From CAVSJA01 sp963728145 (GTDB lineage Bacteria; Bacteroidota; Bacteroidia; Chitinophagales; Chitinophagaceae), in NCBI GenBank assembly GCA_963728145.1, contig CAVSJA010000002.1, forward strand, positions 62,001-126,000: 64,000 bases of DNA. The letters are read 5' to 3'. Positions 1 through 9,206 of the stretch are shown here, in pieces. The position numbers were made by a program, and so were the translations under genes. The notes below the pieces were generated by a model, which was not told the origin of the DNA, did no database searches, and saw only the letters and a program-made list of their open reading frames with translations. Position 1 is the first letter of the stretch, and every line of letters begins with the position of its first letter.

Positions 1-127
1 CTCCGCGTCTGGCGAGCTGGCCACGTGGTCGCACCGCGCGCTATGCGTACCGCGCTTGCCAAGGCCGCGCCTGCGGCACTATGCACAGGCCGCGTAGGAC
101 TGAACGCCGCAACCGTAGGGACCCGGA

Positions 128-367
128 ATGCCCGACACCATCGAGGTTTGCTATGTCGACGGCGCCAGCGCCGTGTGCGATGGCGGTGGCGGCGTCCTCG
201 GTCACCCGAAGGTGTACATGGCGATCGACCACACGGGCCGCGTCACCTGCTCCTACTGCGGACGGCTGTTCGTGCGCAATCCCGAGCGCGCGGGCCAGTG
301 CGAAATCGTGTCGCCGAGCGAGCTATCGGCGCTCGCTCCGAGCGCCCCGGCTGCGGCACGGCATTGA
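128..367 (+). CDS. zinc-finger domain protein, zf-CHCC / NDUFS6-like
   Basis: A 79-residue protein with the complete zf-CHCC pattern: Cys17 followed by DGGGG, then LGHPKVY with His26, then CSYCG with Cys41 and Cys44. These four residues are the expected zinc ligands. The family is the bacterial counterpart of the NDUFS6 accessory subunit of complex I and is common as a small free-standing protein in Alphaproteobacteria. The length is normal. The purine-rich GGGACCCGGA before the ATG is a weak ribosome binding site. It converges on rpsI, with a GC-rich hairpin between them. Its exact role in bacteria is not established. Confidence 0.85.
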   Translation: MPDTIEVCYVDGASAVCDGGGGVLGHPKVYMAIDHTGRVTCSYCGRLFVRNPERAGQCEIVSPSELSALAPSAPAAARH

Positions 368-376
368 GGAGCAGAA

Positions 377-401
377 GCCGGGCGGCACGAGTCGCCCGGG
401 C
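377..401. terminator. GC-rich hairpin between convergent genes
   Basis: CCGGGCG at 378-384 pairs with CGCCCGG at 393-399 across an 8-nt loop. It lies between the convergent ends of the zinc-finger gene and rpsI and could end transcription from both sides. There is no U-tract, so it is not a textbook intrinsic terminator. Confidence 0.4.
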
Positions 402-406
402 GAGGC

Positions 407-895
407 TCAGCGCTTGGAGAACTGGAAGCTGCGGCGGGCCTTGCGCTTGCCATACTTCTTACGCTCGACCTTGCGCGAGTCGCGGGTGAGGAACCCGCCG
501 GCCTTGAGGGGCGGGCGGAGCATGGGATCGTAGGCGACCAGGGCGCGACTGATGCCGTGGCGCACCGCGCCGGCCTGCCCGGACAAACCGCCGCCTGCGA
601 CGGTGCAGGTCAGGTCGAACTGCTGCGCGCGATGGGCGGCCTCGAACGGCTGATTGATCAGCATGCGCAGCACCGGTCGCGCAAAATAGATCTCGAGACT
701 GCGCCCGTTGACCGTGGTCCGCCCGCTGCCTGGCTTGAGCCACACGCGTGCCACCGCCTCCTTGCGCCGGCCCGTGGCGTACGCCCGACCCAGCGCATCG
801 ATCTTCGGCGCCGCCGGCGCGATCTCGGGCTCGGGCGCGGCGGTCTGCGCGAGATCCTTGAGATCCGCGAGTGTCCGGGGAGCATTCTCAGCCAT
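407..895 (-). CDS. rpsI: 30S ribosomal protein S9
   Basis: Ribosomal protein S9, 162 residues. The conserved core starts near residue 35 (GRAYATGRRKEAVARVW) and ends in the basic tail RRSFQFSKR, which reaches the P-site tRNA in the ribosome. About 33 extra N-terminal residues, rich in Ala and Pro, precede the core; an extension of this kind is typical of alphaproteobacterial S9. The start codon overlaps the end of rplM by 8 bp, so the two are translationally coupled in the usual L13-S9 operon. Confidence 0.97.
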   Translation of the reverse strand: MAENAPRTLADLKDLAQTAAPEPEIAPAAPKIDALGRAYATGRRKEAVARVWLKPGSGRTTVNGRSLEIYFARPVLRMLINQPFEAAHRAQQFDLTCTVAGGGLSGQAGAVRHGISRALVAYDPMLRPPLKAGGFLTRDSRKVERKKYGKRKARRSFQFSKR

Positions 896-1364
896 TGGCA
901 GACTCTCTCACGCTGTTCTTGCGGTTGCGCGCCGCCAGGTCCACGGCGGTCGGCGCCTGGCCCTGGTGCGGATGCTCCTGCCCGCGATAGACGTGCAGCT
1001 TGCGGATCTGCTGCCGGCCAAGCGGGCCTTTGGGCAACATCCGCTCGACCGCTTTTTCGATCACGCGCTCGGGATGCGCGCCGCCCAGGATCTGCCCTGC
1101 GGTGCGCTGCTTGATGCCGCCGGGATAACCGGTGTGGCGATAGTAGGTCTTCTGGCCCAGCTTGCTGCCGGTCAGCGCGATCTTGCCGGCGTTGACCACG
1201 ACGACATGATCGCCGCAATCCAGGTTCGGCGAGTACAGCGGCTTGTGCTTGCCGCGCAGACGGTCCGCCACGAAGACCGCCAGGCGCCCGAGCACCACGC
1301 CCTCGGCGTCGATCAGATACCAGCCCCGCTCGATGTCCTTGGGCGTGGCAGAATAGGTCTTCAT
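888..1364 (-). CDS. rplM: 50S ribosomal protein L13
   Basis: Ribosomal protein L13, 158 residues, slightly longer than the usual 142-155. Family signatures include the N-terminal MKTYSATPKDIERGWYLID, the central VVVVNAGKIALTGSKL and YYRHTGYPGGIK, and MLPKGPLGRQ near residue 112. It is the first gene of the rplM-rpsI pair and overlaps rpsI by 8 bp. The last 20 or so residues are less conserved. Confidence 0.97.
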   Translation of the reverse strand: MKTYSATPKDIERGWYLIDAEGVVLGRLAVFVADRLRGKHKPLYSPNLDCGDHVVVVNAGKIALTGSKLGQKTYYRHTGYPGGIKQRTAGQILGGAHPERVIEKAVERMLPKGPLGRQQIRKLHVYRGQEHPHQGQAPTAVDLAARNRKNSVRESANG

Positions 1365-1429
1365 CGGATCAGGCCTGTCGTTCGCAAACGCCGACCGGTC
1401 AGGGCTACGCCGGCAGCAGAAGGGTGACG

Positions 1430-1449
1430 CCGACCCGGCAGCGGGTCGG
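1430..1449. other. short GC hairpin upstream of rplM
   Basis: CCGACCCG at 1430-1437 pairs with CGGGTCGG at 1442-1449 around a 4-nt loop. It lies between the end of the sugar-phosphate transferase gene and the start of rplM, both leftward. It may act as a terminator for the former or as an rplM leader structure; no U-tract follows. Confidence 0.35.
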
Positions 1450-1553
1450 GCCCGGCGTTACCTAGGTCGATCCATGCGTGCTGTCAACGGCCTGTGCGCC
1501 GGCGCGCCTACCGGCCCGCCGCCAGATCAGGGGCCGGTCGCTTCGGCTTGTCC

Positions 1554-2543
1554 TCAGCGGCACGACGCGACCGACGTGAGCATCAGCAGGCCAGCGTAGC
1601 AGGTGAGGCTGACCACGATCATGGCCAAACTCGTGTCCGGCCACAGCGCACCGATCGAGCCCGGAACGATCACTACGGCCAGATAGATGGCGAGGCAGAT
1701 GGGCCAGCGCCAGTAGCGGGCGAGGCGATGGTGCAGGTGGTTCTTGTCCGCCTCGAGAGGCGAGCGCTGTTGCAGCGCACGCATGGCCATGACGCGCAAG
1801 CAGTCGACCACGGGCAGGAGCAGCCACAACACCGCGGCGAGCACCGGCAAATCGCCCGCGGCGCGGTGATAGCAGTAGATCATCAGAAGGCCGATGATGC
1901 CGCCGATCGCATAGCTGCCGGCGTCGCCGAGAAACAAGGCCCCGGCCAAGTTGTACAACAGCAGGATGATCAGCCCGAGCAGCATCAGGGTCAGGTAAGA
2001 CTGCAGTTCCGGTGGCGCATAGTGGAGCAGGCACGCCGTCCAGAAGATGGAGAGGCCGATCAGCAGGCCATTCATGCCGTCGGCCATGTTGACCGCGTTC
2101 TGCAGGCCGACCAGGCATAGAATGGTGAAGGGGAATGCCACGACCGATAACGGGATGACGACGCCGCCAAAGTCGAGTTGGGTCAGGGCCCAGCCGGGCT
2201 GCAGCACGATCACGGTGCCGAACAGCGCCGTGGACACCAACAAGCGCACCGTCGGTGACAGGAGGTGCCGGTCGTCATACCAGCCGAGTACCAGGAATCC
2301 GCCACCGACCAGCAGGAGCATCGCAAAGATCGCCGAATCGCGAGCAGACCAGCTGGCTTCCGCCAGCGTCACCAGCAGCAGAGGCACCATCAAGGCGATG
2401 CCCCCGATCATGGGCGTGGGCCGGGCGTGGCTTTTGCGCCCGCCATCGGGGTAATCGATGACCCCGAGCAGACGGCCGACCGGCCCCGCCAGAGTACAGC
2501 AGGCGAGCACCGACAACCCGAACCAGACCGCCGAGAACATCAT
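1554..2543 (-). CDS. polyprenyl-phosphate sugar-1-phosphate transferase (WecA/TagO/MraY superfamily)
   Basis: An integral membrane transferase of 329 residues that moves a sugar-1-phosphate (GlcNAc-1-P in WecA and TagO) from a UDP-sugar onto undecaprenyl phosphate, starting lipid-linked glycan synthesis. The signatures are in order: GRKSHARPTPMIGG near residues 35-49, the metal-binding DDRH near 90, NAVNMADGMNGL near 149-160, FLGDAGS near 204-210 and NHLHHRL near 268-274. Hydrophobic segments fill the rest. A longer reading frame runs 49 residues upstream, but those residues are polar and unconserved. The ATG at 2543 follows a CAGGGGG tract, so it is preferred. The donor sugar cannot be told from sequence alone. 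Confidence 0.88.
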   Translation of the reverse strand: MMFSAVWFGLSVLACCTLAGPVGRLLGVIDYPDGGRKSHARPTPMIGGIALMVPLLLVTLAEASWSARDSAIFAMLLLVGGGFLVLGWYDDRHLLSPTVRLLVSTALFGTVIVLQPGWALTQLDFGGVVIPLSVVAFPFTILCLVGLQNAVNMADGMNGLLIGLSIFWTACLLHYAPPELQSYLTLMLLGLIILLLYNLAGALFLGDAGSYAIGGIIGLLMIYCYHRAAGDLPVLAAVLWLLLPVVDCLRVMAMRALQQRSPLEADKNHLHHRLARYWRWPICLAIYLAVVIVPGSIGALWPDTSLAMIVVSLTCYAGLLMLTSVASCR

Positions 2544-3171
2544 TTCGTCCAGAGAACCCCCTGAGCCGTGCCGCGCTACACGCTGCGCCAGCAACTCCAG
2601 TCCGCCTGCTCCCACTCCTTGGGAGTGGCACTCGCTACTAGTTCGGGCTGTGCCCGACCGCTGGTCGCTCCTCCTTTGCCTTCGCTTCACTTACGTGAAA
2701 TCACAAGAAAATCGCCCCAACGAATGCTCATCATTAAGCAAACCTGGAGGCCGTAGTCAATCAGAAAACTTGTGGGATATAAGTACACGTTCCTCCAATT
2801 ATAGATTGAGATCTCTCCCGATTTGCTTTTGCCGAACCGCCGCCCCCTGCCGTGCACGAGCCCCGGCGGGGCACATTCGCCCACAAATTGGAACCGACCC
2901 AGACTAATCACTCACTATAGGTGAGCAATCCGCTTCCTGTAGTAACAACCTTGTGATCTGTTCAACATCAATTCGTTAAACGACTACTTGCAGGCAGACC
3001 TACGGTCTGTGGCAGCATTCATCGCCACGGACCTCTCGTCCCGCGCGCAACGGCGCGCTGCGCCAATCTGCCGCGGCGAGTTCATGCAGCTCCTGCCGCT
3101 ATAGGTTTAACAACCAACCCGCCGACATTGTTCCCGGACTGGCGGACCGCCGACGGCGCCGGCACGCCCGT
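2544..3171. other. 628-bp gap with an AT-rich island
   Basis: No supported gene. The stretch 2690-2960 is clearly more AT-rich than the rest of the left block and probably holds promoter elements for the leftward transferase gene. A short hairpin (CAGACC-TAC-GGTCTG) lies near 2994-3008. A leftward 74-codon frame at 2687-2911 resembles nothing and is not called. Confidence 0.4.
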
Positions 3172-4158
3172 TCATCGGTTTGGATCGATCACCACCCTCC
3201 CCTGCACGCGTCCTTGCAAGATCTCGTCCGCGAGGCGGGGCAGATCCTCGAGCGCAGCGTGCACGGTCATCCCTTCCAGGGCCGCCGGATCGAGGTCACG
3301 GGCGAGGCGCTGCCATGCGGCGCGCCGCGGCGCGATCGGCTGATAGACCGAGTCGATGCCCAGCAGGTTCACCCCGCGCAGCAGGAAGGGGATCACCGTG
3401 GCGTGGAGTTCGCTGCCGCCGGCCAGCCCGACCGCAGCGACCGAGCACCGGTATTGCATCTGGCCGAGCACCCTGGCGAGCGTGGTGCCGCCGACGGCAT
3501 CGATGCACCCCGCGAAGCGCTCGGATTCGAGCGGCCGCGCACTTGGTTCGGCAAGCTCGGCCCGGTCGATGATGGTGCTGGCGCCGAGCGCGCGCAGGTA
3601 GTCATGGCTTGCCGCGCGCCCGGTCGATGCGGTCACCTGATGGCCGAGCTTGGCCAGGAGCGCGACCGCGACCGATCCGACCCCGCCTGCGGCACCCGTC
3701 ACCAGGACCTCGCCTGCGCCCGGCTCGAGCCCATGGTTCTCGAGCGCAATCACCGCCAGCATGGCCGTGAAGCCCGCGGTGCCGACCGCCATGGCGTGTT
3801 CCGTGCGCCAGCCTTCGGGCAGCGGCACGAGCCAGTCGCCCTTGACGCGGGCGCGCTGGGCATAGCCGCCCCAGGCGCGTTCGCCCACGCCCCACCCCGT
3901 CAGCACCACGGCATCGCCCGGCCGCCAGTCGGGATGCGCGCTGTCGCTGACCCGTCCGGCGAAGTCGATGCCGGGGACGTGCGGATAGCTGCGCACCAGC
4001 GGCGCCTTGTTCCCGATGATCAGCCCGTCCTTGTAATTGAGGGTCGAGTACTCCACCGCGACGGTGACGTCGCCCTCGGGCAGACGCGCTTCGTCGACCT
4101 CCTCCACCGCCGCCGTGACCCGATCGTCCTGCTTGTTCAGAACCAGCGCCTTGAACAT
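3172..4158 (-). CDS. acuI: acrylyl-CoA reductase-like NADPH oxidoreductase (AcuI/YhdH type)
   Basis: A zinc-free medium-chain dehydrogenase/reductase of 328 residues. Markers are STLNYKDGLII (residues 38-48), PHVPGIDFAG (59-68), GWGVGERAWGGYAQ (88-101) and the Rossmann nucleotide loop VTGAAGGVGS (153-162). Sequence along the whole length follows the YhdH/AcuI subfamily, whose characterised members reduce acrylyl-CoA to propionyl-CoA with NADPH. The protein is complete and of normal length. It stands alone, 627 bp from the transferase gene, and the adjacent hydrolase is on the other strand. Confidence 0.88.
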   Translation of the reverse strand: MFKALVLNKQDDRVTAAVEEVDEARLPEGDVTVAVEYSTLNYKDGLIIGNKAPLVRSYPHVPGIDFAGRVSDSAHPDWRPGDAVVLTGWGVGERAWGGYAQRARVKGDWLVPLPEGWRTEHAMAVGTAGFTAMLAVIALENHGLEPGAGEVLVTGAAGGVGSVAVALLAKLGHQVTASTGRAASHDYLRALGASTIIDRAELAEPSARPLESERFAGCIDAVGGTTLARVLGQMQYRCSVAAVGLAGGSELHATVIPFLLRGVNLLGIDSVYQPIAPRRAAWQRLARDLDPAALEGMTVHAALEDLPRLADEILQGRVQGRVVIDPNR

Positions 4159-4485
4159 CGCCCCTCCCTTCAGCCTGTGCGGTCGGGTCAGCGATAGCCG
4201 ATCGCGGACCGGCTAGCCACCCGCGAGGCGCCCGCGGTCGCGATCTCGCCTCTCCTGGTCGAGCGCGGGTCGCCTTCCGACCCTAGTCGCAGCCGCCTTC
4301 GAGCTCGGCACCAAGCCGCCCCCGGGTCGGGCAGTTCCCCACGCTGGCAACAGAAGCGCGCCTCGCGCGCTGATGCGGGCGCTGCGCGGCGGACATTTCG
4401 ACCGGTGTGCGGCGCCGCCGCGCATTCCGTTCGACGGCGGCGATCAATGGTGCGAAGAGTGGGTCGGGCATGAAGGGAGGCACCC
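4159..4485. other. 327-bp divergent gap, nothing recognised
   Basis: GC-rich divergent intergenic region between the AcuI-type reductase and the alpha/beta hydrolase. Open frames here are shadows of high GC content. It presumably holds promoters for both genes, but none can be pointed to. Confidence 0.4.
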
Positions 4486-5385
4486 ATGCGCACCGACGTC
4501 GAGTTCCGGACCGAGGACGGAGTGATGCTGCGCGGCTGGCACTACCGGCCGGACCGCGGCCGGGGCCCGTGGCCGACCATCGTCATGGCGCACGGCTTCT
4601 CGGCGGTGAAGGAGATGTACCTCGACCGCTTCGCGGAAGCGTTCGCCGCGGCCGGGCTCGCCGCGCTGGTGTTCGACAACCGCAATTTCGGGGCGAGCGA
4701 AGGCGAGCCGCGCCAGGAGATCGACCCATGGCAGCAGGTCAAGGACTATCGCGACGCCATCACCTATGCGCTGACGCGTTCGGAGACCGACGGCGCGCGC
4801 ATCGGGGTCTGGGGCTCGAGCTACTCGGGCGCGCACGTGCTCGTGCTCGGCGCCACCGATCGCCGCATCAAGTGCGTCGCGTCGCAGGTGCCGCTGATCA
4901 GCGGCTATCGCAACGCCCGCCGGCTGATCCGCGCCGACATGATCGCGCCGGTGCTCGCGCTGTGCGCCGACGATCGCCTGAAACGGTATCAGGGCGAGGC
5001 GCCGGCGACCTTGCCGGTGGTGTCGGAGGACCCGGCGGGGCCGGCCGCGCTGCCGACGCCGGATTCCTGGCAGTGGTTCACCGAGACCGGCAGGACACGC
5101 GCGCCCGCCTGGCAGAACCTCGTCACGCTGCGCTCGATCGAGCTGTTCATGGCGTATGAACCCGGCGCGTACATCGAGCTGATCAGCCCCACGCCGCTGC
5201 TCATGGTGGTGGCGCTCGGCGATCATCTGACGGTCGCGGACGAGGCGCTCGGCGCTTATGAACGGGCGCGCCACCCGAAGAAGCTGGTGACGCTGAACGG
5301 CGGCCATTTCGATGCCTACGTGGCGGATTTCGACGCGGCGAGCGGCGCGGCGCGCGACTGGTTCGTGGAGCATCTCGCGGGCTGA
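4486..5385 (+). CDS. alpha/beta hydrolase
   Basis: A 299-residue soluble alpha/beta-hydrolase. The oxyanion region is MAHGFSA (34-40), the second strand ends in DNRNFGAS (64-71), and the nucleophile elbow GSSYSG lies at 110-115 with Ser112 as the expected nucleophile. A late His occurs in GGHFDAY near 278. It has no signal peptide. The ribosome binding site AAGGGAGG a few bases before ATG fixes the start. It resembles the X-Pro dipeptidyl-peptidase/acetyl-xylan-esterase branch (VMAHGFSAVKEMYLD), but the substrate is unknown. Confidence 0.85.
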   Translation: MRTDVEFRTEDGVMLRGWHYRPDRGRGPWPTIVMAHGFSAVKEMYLDRFAEAFAAAGLAALVFDNRNFGASEGEPRQEIDPWQQVKDYRDAITYALTRSETDGARIGVWGSSYSGAHVLVLGATDRRIKCVASQVPLISGYRNARRLIRADMIAPVLALCADDRLKRYQGEAPATLPVVSEDPAGPAALPTPDSWQWFTETGRTRAPAWQNLVTLRSIELFMAYEPGAYIELISPTPLLMVVALGDHLTVADEALGAYERARHPKKLVTLNGGHFDAYVADFDAASGAARDWFVEHLAG

Positions 5386-5570
5386 GCTGCGGCCCACTTG
5401 ACGGGCCAAACCGCGAGATCAGCCCGGCCTCGGCGAAGTTCCGCCGGTCGTCCAGCCAGCGCAGCGCGCGCAGAGAGTGGTCGCTGACCGCGCGCGGCAC
5501 TCAGTCAGGCGAGGGCGTTTGCGCCGGAAGCGAGCGCGGCAGCGCTGCCGAGCGCCTGCTCCCGTCCCCC

Positions 5571-6999
5571 TCAGCAGTCTCGCGCCGGCACAGCGGCATA
5601 GTTTTCCGAGTAGCGTTCCGCATCGCTGATTTTTGAGACGTGATCATCGTCGAAGCGGCTGATGTGGCTCCAGACGATCCGACCGTCCGGAGTGACTTCA
5701 AAGACCCGCCCCTGTTCAGCTTCCGTGATCAGCAGGTCACCGTTGGCCAGGAGCTGCTGCTTGCCTTTCACGTTGGAGAAGAATGGCGCCTCCTGTGAGC
5801 CCTCGTACAGCGTTTCGACCCGACGCGTCACCGGATCGATCGCGAGAATGCGGCTGCCGCCGAAAACCTGTCGGCCGCTCTCGTCGCGGCGGTTGTCGAA
5901 TACCATGATCCGGCCGTCCGGCAGAAAGTCAGGATCGTGCTGACGGATCCATGGCCCTGTCTGCATCCAGCGCACCGCCTCTATCGCCGGATCGATCACC
6001 ATGACGAGGTTGAGGTTGCGCAGCGAGAGCATGATGTCGCCGGCCTCGAACAGCGGGAACGCCGCCGCATCGGCCCGCGACAGGACCTCGATGTCGTTCA
6101 GGTGGAGGAGATCCTCGTGGCTGCCGTCGTCGATCGCATGCCGGCCATTCGCGAACAGGAGCGCTTCGAGGCCGTTGGCGTAGAACAGCTCGAGCAGGGA
6201 TACTTCGCGCAGCACCTTGCCGTCGGGTGATATCTCCAGAAGCGTGTCCTCCTCGAACGGAGGGGCTATCCCCGGCAGCGACGGAGACGGCTCGGCGTGA
6301 TACCGGATGCCCGGCACCCAGAGGTGTCCATCGTCGCTCACGAACACCGCGTGATGCGTCATGTAGGGCAGCTTCCAGACGAGCTCGCCACAGCGATCGA
6401 GCCGTTGCAGGCCGTATCGGTCGAAGTTGAAGACGACATCGCCATCCGGCAGAAGGACCGCGCCGTGTATCTCCGTGTCCCAGTCGTTCTCGGGCAGAAT
6501 CCTGCCCTGTACGTGCTGAGGATCCGGCCAGATCTCGGAAAAGGAAGCCGGCCAACGATGGCGCACCGTTCCTTCGAGATCGATCAGCTGCAGACCGACC
6601 GCGCCGTCTGCAAAGATCCCCGAGATCAGAGTGAGGCCCGGTTGAGGTGCGCCCGGCACGTGCACGGCAACGTGTCTCTCCTGGTCTTCAGCCGGCACGA
6701 GGAATTTGGTCGGTGCGATGCCGAGATAGGAGCGCCAGTTGGCGCGGCCATCTCTGCCGGCGTCGAACCAGGTCCCGGATCGTGGTGTAAGGCAGCAGCC
6801 GATAGTGAGCGGTGGCCATGCCGCCCAGGTAGACCAGCAGCACGCACGCCAGCGCAAACAGGACGGTATCCCAATGCTGCCTGAGCCAGGCCGACCGCGG
6901 GGGCACCCATGCTGCCGCAATCCCTGGCGAGCGAATTCGCTTCAGGGGCCGCACGCGACCGCCGTGTTGAGCAGGTGCTGTGTCGGCCTCGCGTGCCAT
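5571..6999 (-). CDS. arylsulfotransferase-like membrane-anchored protein, frameshifted
   Basis: The C-terminal ~390 residues form a beta-propeller-like protein of the arylsulfotransferase (ASST) type, with repeated VLLPDGDVVFNF, HLWVPGIRY and FLPDGRIMVFDN elements and a histidine-rich MTHHAVF segment. The natural N-terminus lies in another frame: from the ATG at 6999 it encodes a transmembrane anchor (VLFALACVLLVYLGGMA) and LLPYTTIRDLV. The main frame resumes at FDAGRDGRANWRSYLG, so one indel lies near 6,760-6,770. Joined, the product is about 476 residues, normal for the family. An indel error in the sequence is more likely than a pseudogene, because both halves stay well conserved. Confidence 0.75.
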
Positions 7000-7192
7000 C
7001 CAATAGACACCCCTGTGCCGGTTTAAGGCCCCGTATGCGCGTTCCACCACGGCGGCTAAGGCGACGCGGCCTCGGACAGTCTCCGAGTTGCGGAGCCCCG
7101 CCTTTGCCGCCGTCCCGACCCTCTGAGCACTTCTCGTGGGCCCACCATGGCCCTGGCGCTCTGTTTCTGTCGCGCCGAATTCTTGAAATGAT

Positions 7193-7269
7193 TGGCGCGC
7201 CCGAGAGGATTCGAACCCCTAACCCCCAGATCCGTAGTCTGATGCTCTGTCCAGTTGAGCTACGGGCGC
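7193..7269 (-). tRNA. tRNA-Arg(ACG)
   Basis: A 77-nt cloverleaf with encoded CCA. The acceptor stem GCGCCCG pairs with CGGGCGC, the D stem is GCTC/GAGC, the anticodon stem TCAGA/TCTGG encloses loop CTACGGA (anticodon ACG), and the T arm AGGGG-TTCGAAT-CCTCT is canonical. The discriminator is G. An ACG anticodon (A34 normally becomes inosine) reads CGU, CGC and CGA arginine codons. Confidence 0.96.
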
Positions 7270-7318
7270 GCGTGATGGGACGCTTGTAACCGACTGCGCT
7301 GCGGACGACAAGGGTGCC

Positions 7319-7943
7319 TCAACCTTGCGCGAGCGCCGCCCCGATCGCCTGCGCGATCTCCTCGGGCGTGGCACTGTGCGCAAAGTGGCGTACGTACCTG
7401 CCATCCGGCCCCATCAGATAGATGAAGGTCGAGTGATCCATCAGATAGTCATCCGAACCGGCTTTGCCAGCCTTGGCGAAATAGACCCGGTACGCCTGCG
7501 CCGCCGCCTTGATCGCGTCGGGGCTGCCGGTCAGCGCCACCAGGCGCGGATGGAACAGGGGCGCGTATGCGGCCAGCTGCTCCACCGTGTCGCGCTCGGG
7601 GTCGACCGTGATGAGCATGGGCACCACCTGCTCAGCCTGATCCGGCGGCAGGAGGTCGAGGGCCCGGGTCATGTTGGCCAGGCTGAGCGGGCAGAAGTCC
7701 GGACAGAAGGTGTAGCCGAAATAGATCAGCATGTAGCGCCCGGCGAAGTTCTGGTCGGTCACTTGCGCGCCATGCTGATCGGTCAGCGTGAACGGACCGC
7801 CGACCAGACGCCTCGCCGCCCGCCATGGACCGGGTGACCGGGCTCCACAGCAACCAGGCGCCGCCACCGGCGACCGCGAGCGCAAGCACGGCCGCCGCAC
7901 CGATCACAAACACCCGCTGGCGTAGCAGATCCGCGAGCTGCAT
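7319..7943 (-). CDS. Sco1/SenC family copper chaperone, frameshifted
   Basis: A membrane-anchored thioredoxin-fold protein that delivers copper to cytochrome c oxidase. The main frame carries GGPFTLTDQHG, the CxxxC motif in YTFCPDFCPLSLANM and the late DHSTFIYLMGPDG with the metal-binding His. Its N-terminal anchor (RVFVIGAAAVLALAVAGGG) is in a different frame, which starts at the ATG at 7943 after a good AGGAGGT ribosome binding site. The frames join near 7,808-7,815 (SMAGG to RLVGGPFTL), so one indel is implied. Joined length is about 208 residues, normal for Sco. It begins beside tRNA-Arg. Confidence 0.85.
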
Positions 7944-8208
7944 GAACCACCTCCTCAAGGTCCTCATTTAGGCGGCCGTGGCGCGCGCGCCAGAGGTTCG
8001 CGGCCGCTGCCGTCGACCGTCATGCGCGACCCGCCGATCGCGCTACCCCGGCGCGAACCCTACGCCCGTTGCGCATGCGCCAGGTGGTCGCGTCGGCCAT
8101 CGCCGAAGCGGGCTCCACAGCAGCGCGACTGGATCCCGGCCTCGGGCACGCAACCACCGCCCCCGCATCCGCGAGCGATCCCGCCTGCCCGGAGGTTGCA
8201 GCACGCTC

Positions 8209-9054
8209 TCAGCCCGATTTTTTCGGCCTCAGCGCCTGCCAGTCCGCCTCGCTCAGCATGTCTTGCAGGAAGCTGAACTGGCCGGCGCCCTTCAACCACT
8301 CGCCGCCGTCGATCGTCACCACCTCGCCGTTGATATAGGCCGCCCCGTCGGCCAGCAGGAAGGCGGCGAGGTCGGCGAGCTCGCGGTGCTCGCCCGCGCG
8401 GCCGAGCGGATTGCGCGTCTCGAGACGGCGCGCGACCTCCGGCGTGGGCACCAGGCGCGACCAGGCGCCGGGCGTGGGGAACGGGCCGGGCGCGATCGCG
8501 TTCAGGCGTACGCCGCGGCCGCCCCATTCGACCGCCAGGCTCTGGGTCATCGCCAGCACGCCGGCCTTGGCGATCGCCGAGGGCAGCACGTACGCGGACC
8601 CGGTCCAGGCGTAGGTGGTGGTGATGCTGAGCACGGTGCCGGGGCGGTCTCCGGTCAGCCAGCGCCGACCGCAGGCCAGCGTGCAGTTGACGCTGCCCTT
8701 GAGCACGATGCCGAGCACCGCATCGATCGCGCGCGGCGACAGCTCCTCGCTGCGCGCGAGGAAGTTGCCGGCGGCGTTGTTGACCAGAGCGGCGAGCGGA
8801 CGCTCGGCGAACAGGCGCTCGATCATCGCCTCGACCGCATCGACGTCGCGCACGTCGCAGACGTGCGTGGTGACCTCTTTGCCGGTCGCCTGCGCGTGCT
8901 CGTGCGCGGTCTCCTCGAGCACGTCGCCGCGCCGGCCACAGATCGCGAGGTCGGCGCCGAGCTCGAGGAAGCGGCGCCCCATGCTCTTGCCCAGTCCGGT
9001 GCCGCCGCCGGTGATCAAGATCCGCTTGCCGGCCAGAAGATCAGGACGAAACAT
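8209..9054 (-). CDS. SDR family oxidoreductase, 2,4-dienoyl-CoA reductase type
   Basis: A short-chain dehydrogenase of 281 residues. The NAD(P) loop is TGGGTGLG (15-22) and NNAAG is at 92-96. The classical YxxxK is replaced by PSAIAK (158-163), giving Ser159 and Lys163. That arrangement, with FLARSEELS and IAPGPFPTPGAWSRL, is characteristic of 2,4-dienoyl-CoA reductases, which act in the oxidation of polyunsaturated fatty acids. The subgroup assignment is from the motif; the true substrate is not shown. The gene is complete and monocistronic. Confidence 0.85.
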   Translation of the reverse strand: MFRPDLLAGKRILITGGGTGLGKSMGRRFLELGADLAICGRRGDVLEETAHEHAQATGKEVTTHVCDVRDVDAVEAMIERLFAERPLAALVNNAAGNFLARSEELSPRAIDAVLGIVLKGSVNCTLACGRRWLTGDRPGTVLSITTTYAWTGSAYVLPSAIAKAGVLAMTQSLAVEWGGRGVRLNAIAPGPFPTPGAWSRLVPTPEVARRLETRNPLGRAGEHRELADLAAFLLADGAAYINGEVVTIDGGEWLKGAGQFSFLQDMLSEADWQALRPKKSG

Positions 9055-9206
9055 CGGCTTCCCCTCGACGTGCGCGACCCTCTTAGCCTACCGGACCGCC
9101 GCCCGAAAGCGCCCCGTCTGCCCGGCCGTCGCCCGACCGGTGCGCTCTTGACGCGCGGCGCCGCGCGCGCTTCACCCCATCAGCCAACCTCCGCAGGCTT
9201 CGCCAC

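Noticed and set aside
1..127. Possible 3' end of an upstream gene before the zinc-finger gene
   Set aside because: A frame ends with TAG near 97, but the ~30 visible codons match no known protein, so nothing is called.
2687..2911. Leftward 74-codon frame in the AT-rich island
   Set aside because: No ribosome binding site, no family similarity, and mixed composition.
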